From Pseudarthrobacter sp. NamE5 (GTDB taxonomy: Bacteria > Actinomycetota > Actinomycetes > Actinomycetales > Micrococcaceae), in assembly GCF_005796225.1 (NCBI RefSeq), contig NZ_VAHO01000004.1, positions 186,001 through 250,000 of the forward strand: DNA of 64,000 bases. Direction: 5' to 3'. Shown one piece after another: positions 26,731-36,245 of this stretch (its first letter is position 1; each line of letters opens with the position of its first letter). The position numbers were made by a program, and so were the translations under genes. The notes under the pieces were generated by a model. The model did not search any database and was not told where the DNA came from. It saw only the letters and a program-made list of their open reading frames with translations.

Positions 26731-27951
26731 CTAGTTCCCCTGGTACCTGCTGAGGAAGTCCCCCATCCGTCCCACGGCCTCTTCGATGTCCTTGACGTTG
26801 GGCAGGGTCACCATGCGGAAGTGGTCCGGGCGGACCCAGTTGAACGCCCTGCCGTGGGATACCAGGATCTTCTGTTCTCTGAGCAGGTCCAGGACGAACT
26901 TCTCGTCGTCCCGGATGTGGTAAACCTCGGGGTCGAGCTTCGGAAAGAGGTAGAGGGCACCCCGGGCCTGCTGGGTGCTCACACCCGGTATCGCGTTGAG
27001 CATGTCGTAGGCCTTGTTGCGCTGTTCCAGCAGCCGGCCGCCGGGCAGGATCAGGTCATTGATGCTCTGGTATCCGCCGAGTGCCGTCTGGATGGCGTGC
27101 TGGGCCGGGACATTGGCGCAGAGCCGCATGTTGGCCAGGAGGCTGATGCCTTCCAGGTAGTCCGCGGCATCCTTCTTGGGACCGGAAATGGCCATCCACC
27201 CGGCCCGGTAGCCGCACACGCGGTAGGCCTTGGACAGACCGCTGAAGGTAAGGCACAGGACGTCGTCGCCGGTCAGTTTCGCCATGTTCACATGCACGGC
27301 GTCTTCGTAAAGAATCTTTTCGTAGATCTCGTCGGCGAAGATCACCAGGCCGTGCTTTTCGGCAAGGGCCACGATCTTCCGCAGCGTCTCTTCCGGATAC
27401 ACAGCGCCGGTGGGGTTGTTGGGATTGATGACCACGATGCCCTTGGTGCGGGGCGTGATCTTGGCTTCCATGTCCTCAAGGTCCGGCTGCCAGCCGGTCT
27501 CCTCGTTGCTGAGGTAGTGCACCGGCCTGCCGCTGGCCAGGGCAACGGAGGCGGTCCACAGCGGGTAGTCCGGCGTGGGGATGAGGACCTCGTCACCGTC
27601 ATCCAGCAGGGCCATGAGGGACATGGTGATGAGCTCGCTCACACCGTTGCCCAGGTAGATGTCGTCCACATGGATGTTCTGGATACCGCGGGTCTGGTAG
27701 TACTGCGACACCGCGGTGCGCGCGGAAAAGATGCCGCGCGAGTCGCTGTAGCCCTGGGCATGGGGCAGGTGGCGGATCATGTCCACCAGGATGGCGTCCG
27801 GCGCTTCGAAGCCGAACGGGGCGGGGTTGCCGATGTTCAGCTTAAGGATGCGGTGGCCTTCGGCTTCCATCTGCTGGGCGGCCTGAAGGATCGGTCCACG
27901 AATGTCATAAAGGACGTTGTTGAGTTTCGTGGACTGCCTGAATTCTGCCAT
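26731..27951 (-). CDS. alaA: PLP-dependent aminotransferase, AlaA-like
   Basis: A class I/II aminotransferase, probably glutamate-pyruvate (alanine) aminotransferase. The 406 residues match AlaA: start FRQSTKLNNVLYDIRGPI, INPNNPTGAVY (175-185), FADEIYEKILY, and PLP-Lys241 in SGLSKAYRVCGYRAGW. The ATG at 27951 is 6 nt after CATATT, a weaker example of the leaderless layout. It is a single transcription unit downstream of the osmoprotectant operon and separated from it by a strong hairpin. Confidence 0.9.
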   Translation of the reverse strand: MAEFRQSTKLNNVLYDIRGPILQAAQQMEAEGHRILKLNIGNPAPFGFEAPDAILVDMIRHLPHAQGYSDSRGIFSARTAVSQYYQTRGIQNIHVDDIYLGNGVSELITMSLMALLDDGDEVLIPTPDYPLWTASVALASGRPVHYLSNEETGWQPDLEDMEAKITPRTKGIVVINPNNPTGAVYPEETLRKIVALAEKHGLVIFADEIYEKILYEDAVHVNMAKLTGDDVLCLTFSGLSKAYRVCGYRAGWMAISGPKKDAADYLEGISLLANMRLCANVPAQHAIQTALGGYQSINDLILPGGRLLEQRNKAYDMLNAIPGVSTQQARGALYLFPKLDPEVYHIRDDEKFVLDLLREQKILVSHGRAFNWVRPDHFRMVTLPNVKDIEEAVGRMGDFLSRYQGN

Positions 27952-28021
27952 CCATCAAATATGCCACAGGAAGGATGGGCGGCCGTTGAGACATGGGACA
28001 CATGGCGTCCACCAGGGACGG

Positions 28022-28067
28022 ACGACGGCGGCTGCCGGACTTCCGAAAGTCCGGCAGCCGCCGTCGT
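28022..28067 (-). terminator. Terminator hairpin of the osmoprotectant operon
   Basis: A perfect 20-bp stem (28022-28041 with 28048-28067) and 6-nt loop, 25 nt past the last operon stop. It lacks a U-tract, as is common in actinobacteria. Confidence 0.8.
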
Positions 28068-28092
28068 ACTGCTGAAATGGGCTAAGTAACGG

Positions 28093-29055
28093 CTACTTAA
28101 CGATGCCCTTTTCCTTGAGCCAGGTATCCGCCGCTTCCTTGGCACCCTGTTTCTGGCTGCCGCTGACTGCGCGGTTGAGGTTGATCAGGTCCTCCGTGGT
28201 CAGCGTGCGGGACACGGAGTTGAGCGCCTCTTTCGCCTTGTCCGTCATCTTGGCTTCGTTGTACAGCGGGACGACCTGCTGGGCAATGAAGTTGTTTTTC
28301 GGATCCTCAAGCACCACGAGGTCATTGTCCGCGATGGACGGCGTGGTGGTGTAGATGTCCGCCACCTGCACCTGGTCCTCCAGGAGCGCCTTGAGCGTCA
28401 CCGGCCCGCCGCCGTCACTGAACGGCTCGAGTTTCTTCGGCTCGCAGTTGTAGTTCTCCTTCAGGCCGGGGAGCCCGTAGGCACGCTCGGCAAAGGTGGC
28501 CGGCGCACCCACCACGATCTCGCTGCACACCTTGGCCAGGTCTTCAATGGACTTAAGCTGGTACTTCTCGGCCGTAGCCTTGGTGACCACCATGGCGTCC
28601 TTGTTTTCAGCCTTGGATGCTTCCAGCACCGCGAGGCCGTCCGGCAGCTTGTCAGGAAGCGCCCTGGCGATGTCCTCAGCCGACTCCTCCGTGGCTTCCT
28701 TGTCCACGTGCAGCAGCAGATTACCGGTGTAGTCCGGAACCACATCCACTGACCCGTCCTGGACAGCCTTGAAGTACACCTCCCGGGAACCGATGTTCGG
28801 CTTGGTGGTTGCAGTGACGCCGGCAGCGTTCAAGGCGCCCGCGTACAGCTCAGCGACGATCTGGCTTTCCGGAAAGTCCGCCGACCCGACCACCAGCGAC
28901 GTCGCTTCTCCGGGCGCCCCTCCCGTCGTTGCCGGAGCATTGCTCAGCGGATCGGATGACCCGCCGCAGGCTGAGAGGGCCACAGCCATGCCCAGGCCTG
29001 CGGCCAGTCCGCCGAAGGCCCGCCTGCCCAAACGATGGGGACGGTTTTCTTTCAT
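28093..29055 (-). CDS. Osmoprotectant-binding lipoprotein (OpuCC/ProX type)
   Basis: The receptor of a quaternary-ammonium (glycine betaine, choline or related) ABC importer. The 320 residues open with a lipoprotein signal; lipobox LSAC, Cys30. The OpuAC-type fold contains ADFPESQIVAELYAGAL, DVVPDYTGNLL and VQVADIYTTTPSI. The ATG overlaps the upstream permease stop by 4 nt (ATGA). It is the last gene of the operon and is followed by the 20-bp hairpin. Ligand identity is inferred from the family. Confidence 0.9.
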   Translation of the reverse strand: MKENRPHRLGRRAFGGLAAGLGMAVALSACGGSSDPLSNAPATTGGAPGEATSLVVGSADFPESQIVAELYAGALNAAGVTATTKPNIGSREVYFKAVQDGSVDVVPDYTGNLLLHVDKEATEESAEDIARALPDKLPDGLAVLEASKAENKDAMVVTKATAEKYQLKSIEDLAKVCSEIVVGAPATFAERAYGLPGLKENYNCEPKKLEPFSDGGGPVTLKALLEDQVQVADIYTTTPSIADNDLVVLEDPKNNFIAQQVVPLYNEAKMTDKAKEALNSVSRTLTTEDLINLNRAVSGSQKQGAKEAADTWLKEKGIVK

Positions 29056-29795
29056 GGTTTACCTCCTTGTACAACAGTCTCCGTAAGCACGGGGTCTGTG
29101 AGATTGACCGCAACCTCCTGGCTGCGGCGGGACTGGGACGAGGCCCCTGTTGCCAGGAACAGCCTCTGGAACAGGGACAGGAAGAGGTCGACGGCGATGG
29201 CCAGCGCCGCGATGAGCAGGGAACCTCCCAGCATCTGCGGGAAGTCACTGAGGACCAGCCCGTCGAAAAGGTACCGGCCGAGCCCGCCGAGGTTGATGTA
29301 GGCCACCACGGAAACCGTGGCAATGACCTGCAGCACCCCCGTCCGGAAGCCGCCGAACATCACGGTGAGCGCGTTGGGGAGTTCTGCCCGGAACAAAACC
29401 TGGAGTTCCGTCATGCCCATGGCGCGGGCGGCATCCACCACATTCCGGTCCACGCTGGAGATACCCGCGTAGGTGCCGGCCAGGAGCGGCGGGACCGTGA
29501 GGATGACCAGCGCCCAGATGGGGGGCATCAGCCCGATCCCTGCGAGCAGGACGAAGAGCGTGAGCAGGCCAAGCGTTGGCAGGGCGCGCAGTGCCCCCGC
29601 GAGCGCCACCACCGCCACTTTTCCCCGACCTGTGTGGCCAACATAAAGGCCAACGGGGACAGCGATGGCGGCGGCGATCAGCATGACCAGGCCGGTGTAT
29701 TGGAGGTGCTCCGCCAGCCGGGCGGGTATGCCGGCGCTGCCGGACCACTGCTCCGGATCGGCCAGCCATGCGAAGGTGTCGGAAAAAACGCTCAT
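29052..29795 (-). CDS. Osmoprotectant ABC transporter permease (OpuCD/OpuCB type)
   Basis: A 247-residue permease with about six helices. The first lies at about 27-47 after a short N-terminus with a Trp-rich segment. The coupling loop is AARAMGMTELQVLFRAELPN. A second permease of the same family precedes it, so the pore is a heterodimer. Four-nucleotide ATGA overlaps at both ends show tight coupling. Confidence 0.92.
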   Translation of the reverse strand: MSVFSDTFAWLADPEQWSGSAGIPARLAEHLQYTGLVMLIAAAIAVPVGLYVGHTGRGKVAVVALAGALRALPTLGLLTLFVLLAGIGLMPPIWALVILTVPPLLAGTYAGISSVDRNVVDAARAMGMTELQVLFRAELPNALTVMFGGFRTGVLQVIATVSVVAYINLGGLGRYLFDGLVLSDFPQMLGGSLLIAALAIAVDLFLSLFQRLFLATGASSQSRRSQEVAVNLTDPVLTETVVQGGKP

Positions 29796-30526
29796 GGGTT
29801 TCCGCCTCCGGTCTTCGCTGCTGACAGGCGCCGGGCGGCGGCATTAACTGCCTCTCCTGCGGTGCCCGCATCCTGTTGCCGGCTTCCCGGCCTGCCTGCC
29901 CGCTCCCAGGGGGTGAGAAGCCGCTCCAGCAGGACCAGCAGGGCATCCATGAGCAATGCCAGGACCAGGATGGCGATGATCCCCACCACCACTTCGGTGA
30001 CAAAGTCCCGCTGCAGCCCCGACGTGAAAAGCATCCCGAGGTTTCCGATTCCCAGCAGGGCTGCCACGCTGACCAGCGAAATGTTGCTCACCGAAACCAC
30101 CCGGAGCCCTGCGAACAGGACCGGCAGGGACAGCGGCAGGTCCACCCTCAGGAAGCGCGCCAGCGGTTTGAAGCCCATCGCGACGGCGGCCTGGCTCACG
30201 TCCTCGCTGACAGAGTCGAAGGCGTCGAGGGCGGCACGGACCAGCAGCGCCACCGCATAGATGGTCAGGGCAACCACCACGTTGAGCGGATCGAGGATCC
30301 TGGTGCCCAGAATGGTGGGCAAAATGATGAACAGCGCCAGCGAAGGGATGGTGTACAGGAGCGAGGAGGCTGTCAGCACCACGGAGCGGAGGGCCCTGTT
30401 TTGCCGTGCCAGCTGGGCCAGCGGGATGGAGATGACCAGCCCAAGGACCATGGGAATGATGGCCAGCAGCATGTGCTGGCCGGCACGTTCCAGGACCATG
30501 CTGCTGTTGGCGAGGAACCACTCCAT
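29792..30526 (-). CDS. Osmoprotectant ABC transporter permease (OpuCB type)
   Basis: A 244-residue permease of the same type as its downstream partner. The coupling loop reads AAVAMGFKPLARFLRVDLPL, and five or six membrane helices are expected. It has an extra C-terminal tail of about 30 residues rich in Gly/Ala/Arg after the last helix. Its ATG shares one base with the ATPase stop (TGATG). Confidence 0.91.
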   Translation of the reverse strand: MEWFLANSSMVLERAGQHMLLAIIPMVLGLVISIPLAQLARQNRALRSVVLTASSLLYTIPSLALFIILPTILGTRILDPLNVVVALTIYAVALLVRAALDAFDSVSEDVSQAAVAMGFKPLARFLRVDLPLSLPVLFAGLRVVSVSNISLVSVAALLGIGNLGMLFTSGLQRDFVTEVVVGIIAILVLALLMDALLVLLERLLTPWERAGRPGSRQQDAGTAGEAVNAAARRLSAAKTGGGNP

Positions 30527-31623
30527 CAGAGTGCAGCCTGCCGGACCTGGCGTGCCTCTTCGATGAGGGCCAGTACTTCACCGCCCCGGATGACACCCTG
30601 CACCCTGCCGTCGCCGTCCACCGCCACACCCAGGCCGGACGGCGAGGAGAGTGCAGCGTCCAGCGCCCGGCGCAGGCTCTCCCCCGTGCGGAAAAGCGAT
30701 CCGCCCGGGATCAGGCCGGCACCGGCTCCGGGGGCAACCCAGCCCAGCGGGCGCATCTCCTCATCCACCACCAGCTGCCAGCCCCCGGAGGCGGAATCCG
30801 TGCCAGCGCCGTCGCGGCCCCGGACGATGGTCGGCACCTGATGGATGGTGACGCCGTTGGACGGGCTGAAGCCCAGGTGGCGGAAGCCCCGGTCCCGCCC
30901 CACAAAGGAGGCAACAAAATCACTGGCCGGGGCCCGAAGGATCTCCTCCGGCGTGGCGTACTGGGCCAGCTTGCCGCCCACGGCGAAGACTGCCACCTTG
31001 TCTCCCAGCACGGTGGCCTCATCAATGTCGTGGGTGACGAACACGATGGTTTTCGCCAGCTCCTTCTGGAGCCGCAGCAGTTCCTGCTGGAGTTCGTCGC
31101 GGACCACGGGGTCCACGGCGCTGAACGGTTCGTCCATGAGAAGGACCGGAGGGTCAGCGGCGAGCGCACGGGCAACACCAACCCGCTGCTGCTGGCCGCC
31201 GGAAAGCTGGGAGGGGTAGCGCCCGCCGAGTGACGTGGCCAGGCCCACCACGTCCAAAAGCTCCCCGGCCCGGCGGCGCGCGTCAGATTTCGATACTCCG
31301 TTCAGGCGGGGCACCGTGGCGATGTTGTCCAACACGGAACGGTGCGGCAGCAGCCCGGCGGACTGCATGACGTAACCCATGGAACGGCGGAGTTCGGCAG
31401 CAGGAACAGAAGTGACGTCCTTGCCGCCGACGGTGATGGTGCCGGTGGTTGGTTCCACCATCCTGTTGATCATGCGCAGGGAGGTTGTCTTGCCACAGCC
31501 GGACGGTCCGACGAGAACGGTGATCGTGCCCTTGCCGATGGACATGGAAAGGTTGTCCACGGCCGGCTGCCCGCCCTGGTACCGCTTGGAAACGCTCTGG
31601 AACTCGATCATCGCCTGGTCCAT
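30526..31623 (-). CDS. Osmoprotectant ABC transporter ATPase (OpuCA/ProV type)
   Basis: A 365-residue ATPase: Walker A GPSGCGKTT (39-47), signature LSGGQQQR, Walker B LLMDEPF, and a C-terminal regulatory part that is a degenerate CBS pair (VVDEEMRPLGWV, LGVAVDGDGRVQGVIRGGEV). In relatives this part senses ionic strength; whether it does here is unknown. It is the first gene of the operon. The ATG at 31623 is used; an in-frame ATG at 31611 is equally possible because neither has a strong ribosome-binding site. Confidence 0.92.
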   Translation of the reverse strand: MDQAMIEFQSVSKRYQGGQPAVDNLSMSIGKGTITVLVGPSGCGKTTSLRMINRMVEPTTGTITVGGKDVTSVPAAELRRSMGYVMQSAGLLPHRSVLDNIATVPRLNGVSKSDARRRAGELLDVVGLATSLGGRYPSQLSGGQQQRVGVARALAADPPVLLMDEPFSAVDPVVRDELQQELLRLQKELAKTIVFVTHDIDEATVLGDKVAVFAVGGKLAQYATPEEILRAPASDFVASFVGRDRGFRHLGFSPSNGVTIHQVPTIVRGRDGAGTDSASGGWQLVVDEEMRPLGWVAPGAGAGLIPGGSLFRTGESLRRALDAALSSPSGLGVAVDGDGRVQGVIRGGEVLALIEEARQVRQAAL

Positions 31624-31859
31624 GGTGCGGACTTACCTGTTCTGCTCGTCGGCTTCTGTGAGCACCGCGACATTGTCATCAGCACGCTGATAGTTACGGT
31701 AACCCAATCCGGGCCTGGCAACACCTGCAATGCCGCCATTTAGGGGAAAAGGAATCCCATCTGTAACCATTCGGAGCCGGGAGCGGACCGGATGGGACAT
31801 CCCCCTTTCCAACGCATGCGGCAAAGCTCGCGGGCGGTGCCGGCTGGCTCGGACCGGCC

Positions 31860-31865
31860 TAGAGT
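31860..31865 (+). promoter_or_regulatory. Leaderless -10 element of the pirin gene
   Basis: TAGAGT, 6 nt before the GTG at 31872. The 248-bp gap to the divergent osmoprotectant operon contains no other clear feature. Confidence 0.55.
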
Positions 31866-31871
31866 GTAGAC

Positions 31872-32888
31872 GTGACCAACCTGGAAATTGCCCCCCAGCA
31901 GGAAATCTGCCCGCCTGCAGGAGCGGACGGCGGTTCCGGCCCCTGCCTGCAGTTGTGGCCGGAACGTGAAGTACCGCTCGGCGGTGTCCGTGCCATGAAC
32001 GTCCAGCGGACGCTGCCGCAGCGAGGCCTTCCCACCATCGGCGCATGGTGTTTTCTGGACAGCTTCGGCCCTGACCGGACGGCGATGTCCGTGCTCCCGC
32101 ACCCACACACCGGCCTCCAGACGGTGACCTGGCCCCTGGCGGGACACATCCGGCACCGCGACAGCGTTGGCAGTGACGTGGTGGTCCGGCCGGGCGAACT
32201 GAACATCATGACGGCGGGGCACGGCGTTTCCCACTCGGAGTTCGCGGTGCTGCCGGCCGCTGGAGAAGTGCTCCCGGTGCAGCGCGGGCTGCAGCTCTGG
32301 GTGGCCCTGCCGGACGGTGAACGGCACCGGGAGCCTGCCTTCGAGCAGCACCGTGAACTGCCGCAGGTCAGCGGCCAGTGCTTCACTGCCACGGTCATGG
32401 TGGGTGAACTTGCCGGCGCTGCCTCGCCGGCAACCATGTACTCGCCGATCGTGGGGGCTGACGTTTCCTGCAGCGGGCCCGCGGTGCTGCCGCTGAACCC
32501 GGCTTTCGAGCATGGCATGCTGGTGCTCGACGGCGGCCTGGCGGTGGACGGCCAGGATATTCCACCCGGCCCGCTGGGATACCTGGGTGCCGGACGGATG
32601 GAGCTGCAGCTGCAGGCACTTCCTGGCACCCGTTTCCTCCTGATCGGCGGTGAGCCTTTCCAGGAGGAGCTGCTGATGTGGTGGAACTTCGTTGGCCGTA
32701 CCCACGAGGAGGTGGAACAGGCACGCAGTGACTGGGAAGCCCAGGCACTCCTGCCGGACACGGAGGAGGCAGGGGCACGCTACGGCCTGGTACCCGGTCA
32801 CGGGCCCGACGCGGGACCGGAGGCGGGGCGCATCCCCGCGCCCCCGCTCCCGGCCGTTCGGCTCACCCCCCGGAAGCGGGCGTTGTAG
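31872..32888 (+). CDS. Pirin family protein
   Basis: A 338-residue bicupin of the pirin family. The N-terminal cupin keeps the metal-site pattern HPHTGLQTVTW and the histidines in TAGHGVSHSE; a Glu in place of one His is usual in bacteria. The C-terminal cupin includes PLNPAFEHGMLVLDGG and GTRFLLIGGEPF. The tail after about 305 is Pro/Arg-rich and probably disordered. Bacterial pirins have been tied to quercetin dioxygenase activity or redox regulation; the substrate here is unknown. The GTG start is set by the leaderless -10. It converges with the kinase-like gene, with 12 nt between stops. Confidence 0.9.
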   Translation: MTNLEIAPQQEICPPAGADGGSGPCLQLWPEREVPLGGVRAMNVQRTLPQRGLPTIGAWCFLDSFGPDRTAMSVLPHPHTGLQTVTWPLAGHIRHRDSVGSDVVVRPGELNIMTAGHGVSHSEFAVLPAAGEVLPVQRGLQLWVALPDGERHREPAFEQHRELPQVSGQCFTATVMVGELAGAASPATMYSPIVGADVSCSGPAVLPLNPAFEHGMLVLDGGLAVDGQDIPPGPLGYLGAGRMELQLQALPGTRFLLIGGEPFQEELLMWWNFVGRTHEEVEQARSDWEAQALLPDTEEAGARYGLVPGHGPDAGPEAGRIPAPPLPAVRLTPRKRAL

Positions 32889-32900
32889 GGACTCCGCCCG

Positions 32901-33848
32901 TCAGGCCTGCTCTGTAACCAGTTGCAGTACGCCAAACACCGGTTCCTGGTCCAGCACCCGGATATCCTCTGCTCCCCCGGCCACCAGGTGGTGGCGGAAC
33001 GAATCCTGCAGCGGCGCCACGTTCATGCCCAGGCCGCCACCAAGGATCACCGGTCCGGTGAGGTTCAGCTGGCGGAGCACCTGCAGGGCCATGGCGGCAA
33101 GATCCTCTCCCGCCTGCTCCAGCAGTGCCTGGCTCTCGGGGTGGCCGGCAGCGGCCGCCTCCACCACGTGCCTGGCCTGCTGAGCCCAAAAGCGCCGGCC
33201 GGTGGCGGGCGAATGGAACAGCGCAATAAGCCGGTTGGGATCATCCACCCCGCAGGACCGCAGGAGTGCCGTGGTGAGCATGTCCGCCGGCTGGCCCTGG
33301 TTCATCCGGCGCAGGCTGTGCCGGACCGCCTCCCGGCCCAGCCAGTAGCCGCTTCCTTCGTCGCCGAGAAGGTAACCCCAACCGCCCGCCCTGGCCTCGC
33401 CGCCGTCGGCGTTCCTGCCCCAGGCCGCCGAACCCGTGCCGGCGATAACCGCAACACCTGTACTGGCATGTCCCGCTGCCAGGAGCAGGCGGGAGTCATG
33501 GACCACGGTGACCCGCGCGCCGGGGACGTGCGGCTGGATCAGGGACGCCAGGGCGGCGGCGTCGTCGTCGGTGTCAATGCCGCCGGAGCCGGCGTAGACC
33601 TGGGCAACCTGGCCGCCGCCGATGCGCGCGAAGAGGTCGGCGAGATTCCGGGCCGCCTCGTCAGGCGTCACGTTCTGGACATTTGAACTGCCTGCCGACT
33701 GATCCGCCACCGGAACGCCATCCTCGAAGCGGACCCCGCGCGTCTTGGTCCCGCCGATGTCCAGGCCAATGATCACGCCGGGGGGCGGGCTGGAGGCGGG
33801 AGCCGAAAGAGCAGACGGGCGTACAGAGGGATTCTCAGCGTAGGTCAC
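32901..33848 (-). CDS. BadF/N-acetylglucosamine kinase-like ATPase
   Basis: A 315-residue ASKHA-fold kinase. It has the phosphate-1 loop GLDIGGTKTRG (about 28-38) after a 27-residue Pro/Ser-rich N-terminus, and VIAGTGSAAWGRN followed by GGWGYLLGDEGSGYWLGREA, the signature of BadF-type N-acetylglucosamine kinases. It probably phosphorylates an amino sugar such as GlcNAc during cell-wall recycling. The GTG at 33848 is 6 nt after TACCCT. No sugar transporter is adjacent, so the substrate remains open. Confidence 0.85.
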   Translation of the reverse strand: MTYAENPSVRPSALSAPASSPPPGVIIGLDIGGTKTRGVRFEDGVPVADQSAGSSNVQNVTPDEAARNLADLFARIGGGQVAQVYAGSGGIDTDDDAAALASLIQPHVPGARVTVVHDSRLLLAAGHASTGVAVIAGTGSAAWGRNADGGEARAGGWGYLLGDEGSGYWLGREAVRHSLRRMNQGQPADMLTTALLRSCGVDDPNRLIALFHSPATGRRFWAQQARHVVEAAAAGHPESQALLEQAGEDLAAMALQVLRQLNLTGPVILGGGLGMNVAPLQDSFRHHLVAGGAEDIRVLDQEPVFGVLQLVTEQA

Positions 33849-33854
33849 GTCACA

Positions 33855-33860
33855 AGGGTA
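33855..33860 (-). promoter_or_regulatory. Leaderless -10 element of the kinase-like gene
   Basis: TACCCT on the minus strand, 6 nt before the GTG at 33848. Confidence 0.45.
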
Positions 33861-33891
33861 ATGGTGCCGGCTGGCGCAAGGCGCCTTCCGC

Positions 33892-34866
33892 TTACAGGGA
33901 CCGCTGCCTGACCAGCCCGGCGAGGAGCTCCGGTCCTTCCGTCACCACCATGTCCCGGAACAGCCGGACGGGCACCGGTTCCGAGCCAGGCTTGCGGCGG
34001 CGCCAGGACAGGCCCACCTCGCGGAAGGCCAAGGGTGAGTCAAGGGGAATTTCAACCAGGCCCAGGTCCCCGGTTTCGGGGCCGGCGCTCAGGTCCGGGG
34101 CGTTCCCGCCGGGCGGCAGGACACTGACGCCCAGTCCGGCGGAGACAAGGCCTCGGACGGTGTGCGAGTCCTGGCTTTCGAACGCAATCCGGGGCCGGCA
34201 GCCTGCTTCCCGGAACAGCGCATCGGTCAGGGACCTCAGCCCGTACCCAGGACCGAGCGCCACGAAGGGCTCGGTCCTGATATCGGTGAGGTGGGCAGCA
34301 GGCCTCTTGGCGAGCGGATGACGGTGGTGCACCACCAGGCGAAGCGGCTCCCGGTACAGCGGTGCCGAGGCCAGGTTCCTGCCCTGTCCAGCCACGGGGG
34401 CCGTCAATGCCAGGTCAGCTTCGCCGGACGCCACCTCGTCCAAGCAGGTGCTGCGGGCGCCTTGGCTCAGCGTAAAGGCGGCGCCTGGGTGCCGGCCACG
34501 GAAGGCACTGATCAGCAGCGGCAGGGTTGCCTCGCCAAAGGTGTGCTGGAAGGACAGCGATATCTTGCCCCGGACCACCTCGGAATCGTTCCGCACCAGA
34601 TCCAGCCCGGCCTGGAACTCCGCCAGGGCCTGTTCGATATATGGCAGGAGGGTCCGGGCAGCCGGGGTGAGACGCACGCCCCTGCCGTCCCTGACCAGGA
34701 GCTCCGTACCGACGACGGCGCTGGCACGCGCCAGGGCGCGGCTCACCGTGGATTGGGGTACTCCGAGGAGCTCCGCGGTTTCCGTGACGTGCTCGGTCCG
34801 TCCCAGCTCGGCAAGCACCGGGAGGAGCGGCAGAAGCTGCACCAGCTGTTTCTGGTCCGAATCCAT
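33892..34866 (-). CDS. LysR-family transcriptional regulator
   Basis: A 324-residue LTTR. The N-terminal winged helix includes HVTETAELLGVPQSTVSRALARA (about 27-49 region), and a periplasmic-binding-like effector domain spans about 95-310. The ATG at 34866 follows AAAGGGG; the ATG at 34932 further upstream would extend into the divergent promoter region. It is divergent from an MFS exporter with 137 bp between starts, the classic regulator/target layout. I could not define a T-N11-A operator with confidence. Confidence 0.9.
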   Translation of the reverse strand: MDSDQKQLVQLLPLLPVLAELGRTEHVTETAELLGVPQSTVSRALARASAVVGTELLVRDGRGVRLTPAARTLLPYIEQALAEFQAGLDLVRNDSEVVRGKISLSFQHTFGEATLPLLISAFRGRHPGAAFTLSQGARSTCLDEVASGEADLALTAPVAGQGRNLASAPLYREPLRLVVHHRHPLAKRPAAHLTDIRTEPFVALGPGYGLRSLTDALFREAGCRPRIAFESQDSHTVRGLVSAGLGVSVLPPGGNAPDLSAGPETGDLGLVEIPLDSPLAFREVGLSWRRRKPGSEPVPVRLFRDMVVTEGPELLAGLVRQRSL

Positions 34867-34991
34867 GGAAGCTGCCCCTTTCGTTTTTCCCGCATCCTGA
34901 CCCGGATAGCACTGACGCGCCAGGGTAAGCATCCGTATTTGCTATCAGTGTGGCACGAAGCATGCATTGGAAGCATTTATAAGCCGGAAGC

Positions 34992-34997
34992 TACGCT
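34992..34997 (+). promoter_or_regulatory. Leaderless -10 element of the YnfM-like exporter gene
   Basis: TACGCT, 6 nt before the ATG at 35004. Confidence 0.45.
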
Positions 34998-35003
34998 TGC
35001 CGG

Positions 35004-36245
35004 ATGCAGCACAACGCCCGCCCTTCCGATCTAGGACAGTCCCCGGGGTGGGACGGCCATGCCAGGGGTTCGACGGCGTATGCCAGGGTGCTCGCGGCAC
35101 TTTCCTTTGCCGGCGTGGCAACCTTTGCCCAGCTGTACTCCACGCAGGCAGTACTGCCGATGCTGGCCGCGGATCTGCACGTCACCGCGGCCGAGGCGGC
35201 CCTCACGATTTCCCTTGCCACCGTGGGCCTGGCGGTGACCGTCATCCCTTGGTCCTTCCTCGCGGACCGGATAGGGAGGGTCAGGGCGATGGCCTGGGGC
35301 ATCTCCGTTGCAACACTCCTGGGCCTGCTGGTTCCGCTGTCCACCAGCTTCGGCATGCTTCTTGTCCTTCGACTGCTCGAGGGCATGGCGCTGGGCGGCA
35401 TTCCGGCCATCGCCATTGCCTACCTGAACGAGGAGGTCAGCAAGGCCCATGCTGCCCTGGCGGCGGGAAGCTACGTTGGAGGAACGACACTCGGAGGCCT
35501 TGCCGGGCGGTTGGTGGCCGGGCCGGCGGGCGAACTCTGGGGCTGGCGTGCGGCCGCACTGGCCGTCTCCCTCCTTGCCACAGTGGCCGCCGTCGCCTTC
35601 CTGCTCCTGGTGCCGCGGGCACGGGGCTTCGTTGCCGCCCCGGCGGCCGGCCTGCGCGGCGCCCTCCGGACCCTCGGCGGGCACCTCCAGAACGTCCGGC
35701 TGCTGGTCCTTTACGGCCAGGCCTTCCTGATGATGGGCGGATTTGTGGCGGTTTACAACTATTTGGGGTTCCGGCTGTCCGGCGACCCCTTCGGCCTTCC
35801 GGGGACGTTGATCAGCCTGATCTTCCTGGCGTACCTGTCCGGGACTGTCACCTCGCGCTGGTCTGCAGGGCTCACCCTGCGCTTCGGCCGGCGCAGCGTC
35901 CTGCTCGCCGGGCTTGCCATCTCGACGGCGGGCCTGGCCCTCACGCTGACGCAATCGCTCGCCCTCATACTGGCCGGGCTCGCCATATTCACTGGCGGCT
36001 TCTTCGCCGCGCACAGCATCGGAGCCGGCTGGACGGGTGCTTTGGCCAGCACGGCCCGCGCCCAGGCCGCCTCCCTTTACAACCTGGCCTACTATCTGGG
36101 CTCCAGCATCATCGGCTGGGCCGGAGGCCTGGCATTTCAGTCACTCGGCTGGAACGCGCTGGCCGCGGCAGTCATGGTCCTTGCCTGCCTCACCGCCGCA
36201 GCTGTCGCCGTCGTCCATCCCCGAAACGAACACGCCGGCACATAG
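35004..36245 (+). CDS. MFS transporter, YnfM-like
   Basis: A 413-residue, 12-helix major facilitator protein. The region ATFAQLYSTQAVLPMLAADL and the loop 2-3 motif SFLADRIGRVRAM match the YnfM/arabinose-efflux subgroup. It has an N-terminal cytoplasmic extension of about 25 residues. A role in drug or metabolite export is inferred from the family only. LysR-type control is suggested by the divergent regulator. The start is fixed by the leaderless -10. Confidence 0.9.
   Translation: MQHNARPSDLGQSPGWDGHARGSTAYARVLAALSFAGVATFAQLYSTQAVLPMLAADLHVTAAEAALTISLATVGLAVTVIPWSFLADRIGRVRAMAWGISVATLLGLLVPLSTSFGMLLVLRLLEGMALGGIPAIAIAYLNEEVSKAHAALAAGSYVGGTTLGGLAGRLVAGPAGELWGWRAAALAVSLLATVAAVAFLLLVPRARGFVAAPAAGLRGALRTLGGHLQNVRLLVLYGQAFLMMGGFVAVYNYLGFRLSGDPFGLPGTLISLIFLAYLSGTVTSRWSAGLTLRFGRRSVLLAGLAISTAGLALTLTQSLALILAGLAIFTGGFFAAHSIGAGWTGALASTARAQAASLYNLAYYLGSSIIGWAGGLAFQSLGWNALAAAVMVLACLTAAAVAVVHPRNEHAGT

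Noticed and set aside
34867..35003. LysR operator between the LysR and MFS genes
   Set aside because: CACTGA and TCAGTG copies are about 33 nt apart and no clean T-N11-A palindrome was found, so no site is claimed.
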